The position numbers and the translations under genes were made by a program. From Hydractinia symbiolongicarpus (Eukaryota > Cnidaria > Hydrozoa > Anthoathecata > Hydractiniidae), in NCBI RefSeq assembly GCF_029227915.1, contig NC_079884.1, forward strand, positions 24,924,001 through 24,988,000: 64,000 bases of DNA, given 5' to 3'. Positions 63,630-64,000 of this stretch are shown here, piece by piece. Under the pieces are notes generated by a model. That model had not been told where the DNA came from, ran no database searches, and worked only from the letters and a program-made list of their open reading frames with translations. Within the stretch, counting starts at the first letter, position 1. Each line of letters begins with the position of its first letter.

Positions 63630-63776
63630 CAAAGAATTAGCTGAAACTTTTCATTTCAGGATGATGGTCTGATGATTTTATGTGCAGCCTGCAACACGTG
63701 GCAACACGCAACTTGTTTTGGTATCATTAAACCTGAAGAAGCTCCAGAAACACATTACTGTGTCGAATGCACACAA
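47832..63776 (+). CDS. HORMAD1: HORMAD1/Hop1-type meiotic HORMA-domain protein with PHD finger, 3' end beyond window
   Basis: HORMADs assemble on meiotic chromosome axes and control recombination, synapsis and checkpoints (family knowledge). Exons: 47832-47876, 49543-49576, 51037-51080, 51212-51234, 52277-52320, 52396-52459, 52535-52571, 53761-53781, 53917-53943, 54969-54995, 55116-55153, 55687-55755, 55840-55880, 56518-56559, 56747-56781, 59477-59545, 59887-59897, 60529-60682, 61147-61195, 61501-61551, 62595-62710, 63660-63776. That is 386 codons, in phase throughout. The HORMA domain spans about residues 17-230: VKKLLAVAVSSISYLRALFPENAF, YSFKFAYGD, TIVLLSQTLNPLP, MKLLYYDEVTPEDYNPPGFK and VGDVATQFHSLKLRIKT match human HORMAD1 segments. 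An acidic linker follows, then a PHD finger (C341, C343, C355, C358, H363, C366, C381, C384) ending at the window edge. Vertebrate HORMAD1 lacks the PHD; yeast Hop1 and other lineages have a PHD-like chromatin-binding region, so this looks ancestral. The C-terminal closure motif is not in view. Confidence 0.94.
58148..58173. repeat. Poly(T) tract
   Basis: 26 consecutive T in HORMAD intron 15, directly after CCCAGGGCTG, which resembles the terminus of the CCCAGGGCTC MITE family. It may be the eroded end of such a copy. Confidence 0.85.
59887..59897 (+). other. 11-nt micro-exon of the HORMAD gene
   Basis: CAATTTCACTC lies between TTTCAG and GTAAGT. It supplies Q-F-H plus two bases of S, exactly the residues (human TPFH) needed to join VGDVAT to SLKLRIKT. 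Without it the flanking exons do not join in frame: exon 16 ends in phase 0 and exon 18 needs two bases. Confidence 0.85.
59928..60112. repeat. Degenerate tandem repeat, unit about 20-27 bp (GATGGATTYAATGGGATCTA)
   Basis: About eight imperfect copies of GATGGATTYAAYRRGATCTA in HORMAD intron 17, starting 30 bases after the 11-nt micro-exon. One more unit lies near 60400-60420. Copy divergence is high, so the array is not recent. Confidence 0.85.
63599..63627. repeat. TA microsatellite
   Basis: A pure TA tract about 30 bases upstream of the acceptor of the PHD-finger exon of the HORMAD gene. Probably variable between individuals. Confidence 0.95.
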
Positions 63777-64000
63777 GTAAATTAATCTTCTTATTGTATC
63801 TTACCATTTGGCTGTACCTGATAATCTTTAATTTTACAATAACTTATATCTGTAGATTTTTTTTATTATTATCTCTCGTTGTTTTTAAACCACCCATGGA
63901 GAATGTGATTAATAAATAGGCCTTGTGGTCTTCATGAGATTTTTCCCTTTTTTTGTAACTTTGAGTGGTTTTTGGCTCCGGCTGCTGAGATTTCACAACT

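Overview
The window is AT-rich animal genomic DNA with small exons, GT-AG introns, long intergenic gaps and many short non-autonomous transposons. Orthologues here include a P5A ATPase, PARN, a death-domain TNF receptor, and a HORMA protein that keeps a PHD finger. Together with the style of short DNA transposons and a tRNA-derived SINE, this suggests an early-branching metazoan, most likely a cnidarian (perhaps a hydrozoan). The species call is inference. Nothing bacterial or viral was recognised.

Layout. (1) 364-11281, plus strand: the 3' two thirds of ATP13A1, the ER P5A-ATPase, in 18 exons that keep frame throughout; the 5' part lies before the window. (2) 11282-15552: gene-poor, with a short palindromic transposon flanked by a 9-bp target duplication. 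(3) 15553-17382, minus strand: PARN, the poly(A)-specific ribonuclease, as one uninterrupted 609-codon ORF. This is odd next to four multi-exon genes and suggests a retrocopy or intron loss. (4) 17383-27572: about 10 kb without a recognised gene, but with a 93-bp tandem repeat, a pogo-like MITE and a tRNA-derived SINE. (5) 27573-29907, plus strand: a TNF-receptor-like membrane protein whose C-terminal death domain resembles that of p75NTR; its first exon(s) were not found. (6) 29908-36870: gene-poor, with a hairpin transposon bounded by a perfect 10-bp duplication and a second inverted-repeat element. (7) 36871-44336, minus strand: a 651-aa coiled-coil protein in 14 coding exons, proposed as a homologue of SIX6OS1 (C14orf39), a synaptonemal-complex central-element protein. 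(8) 47832-63776, plus strand: a HORMAD1/Hop1-type meiotic HORMA protein with a PHD finger, in at least 22 exons including several micro-exons (11-27 nt); it runs off the right edge.

How they fit together. The last two genes are divergent, about 3.5 kb apart, and both point to meiotic chromosome structure: HORMAD on the chromosome axis, SIX6OS1 in the synaptonemal-complex centre. This possible meiotic gene pair is the most interesting feature of the window. ATP13A1 (ER membrane-protein quality control), PARN (RNA 3'-end trimming) and the TNF receptor look like unrelated neighbours.

Gene models were built by eye from splice signals, reading-frame phase and remembered family sequences. In every model the exon lengths sum to a whole number of codons. 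No alignment, transcript or repeat-library search was run.
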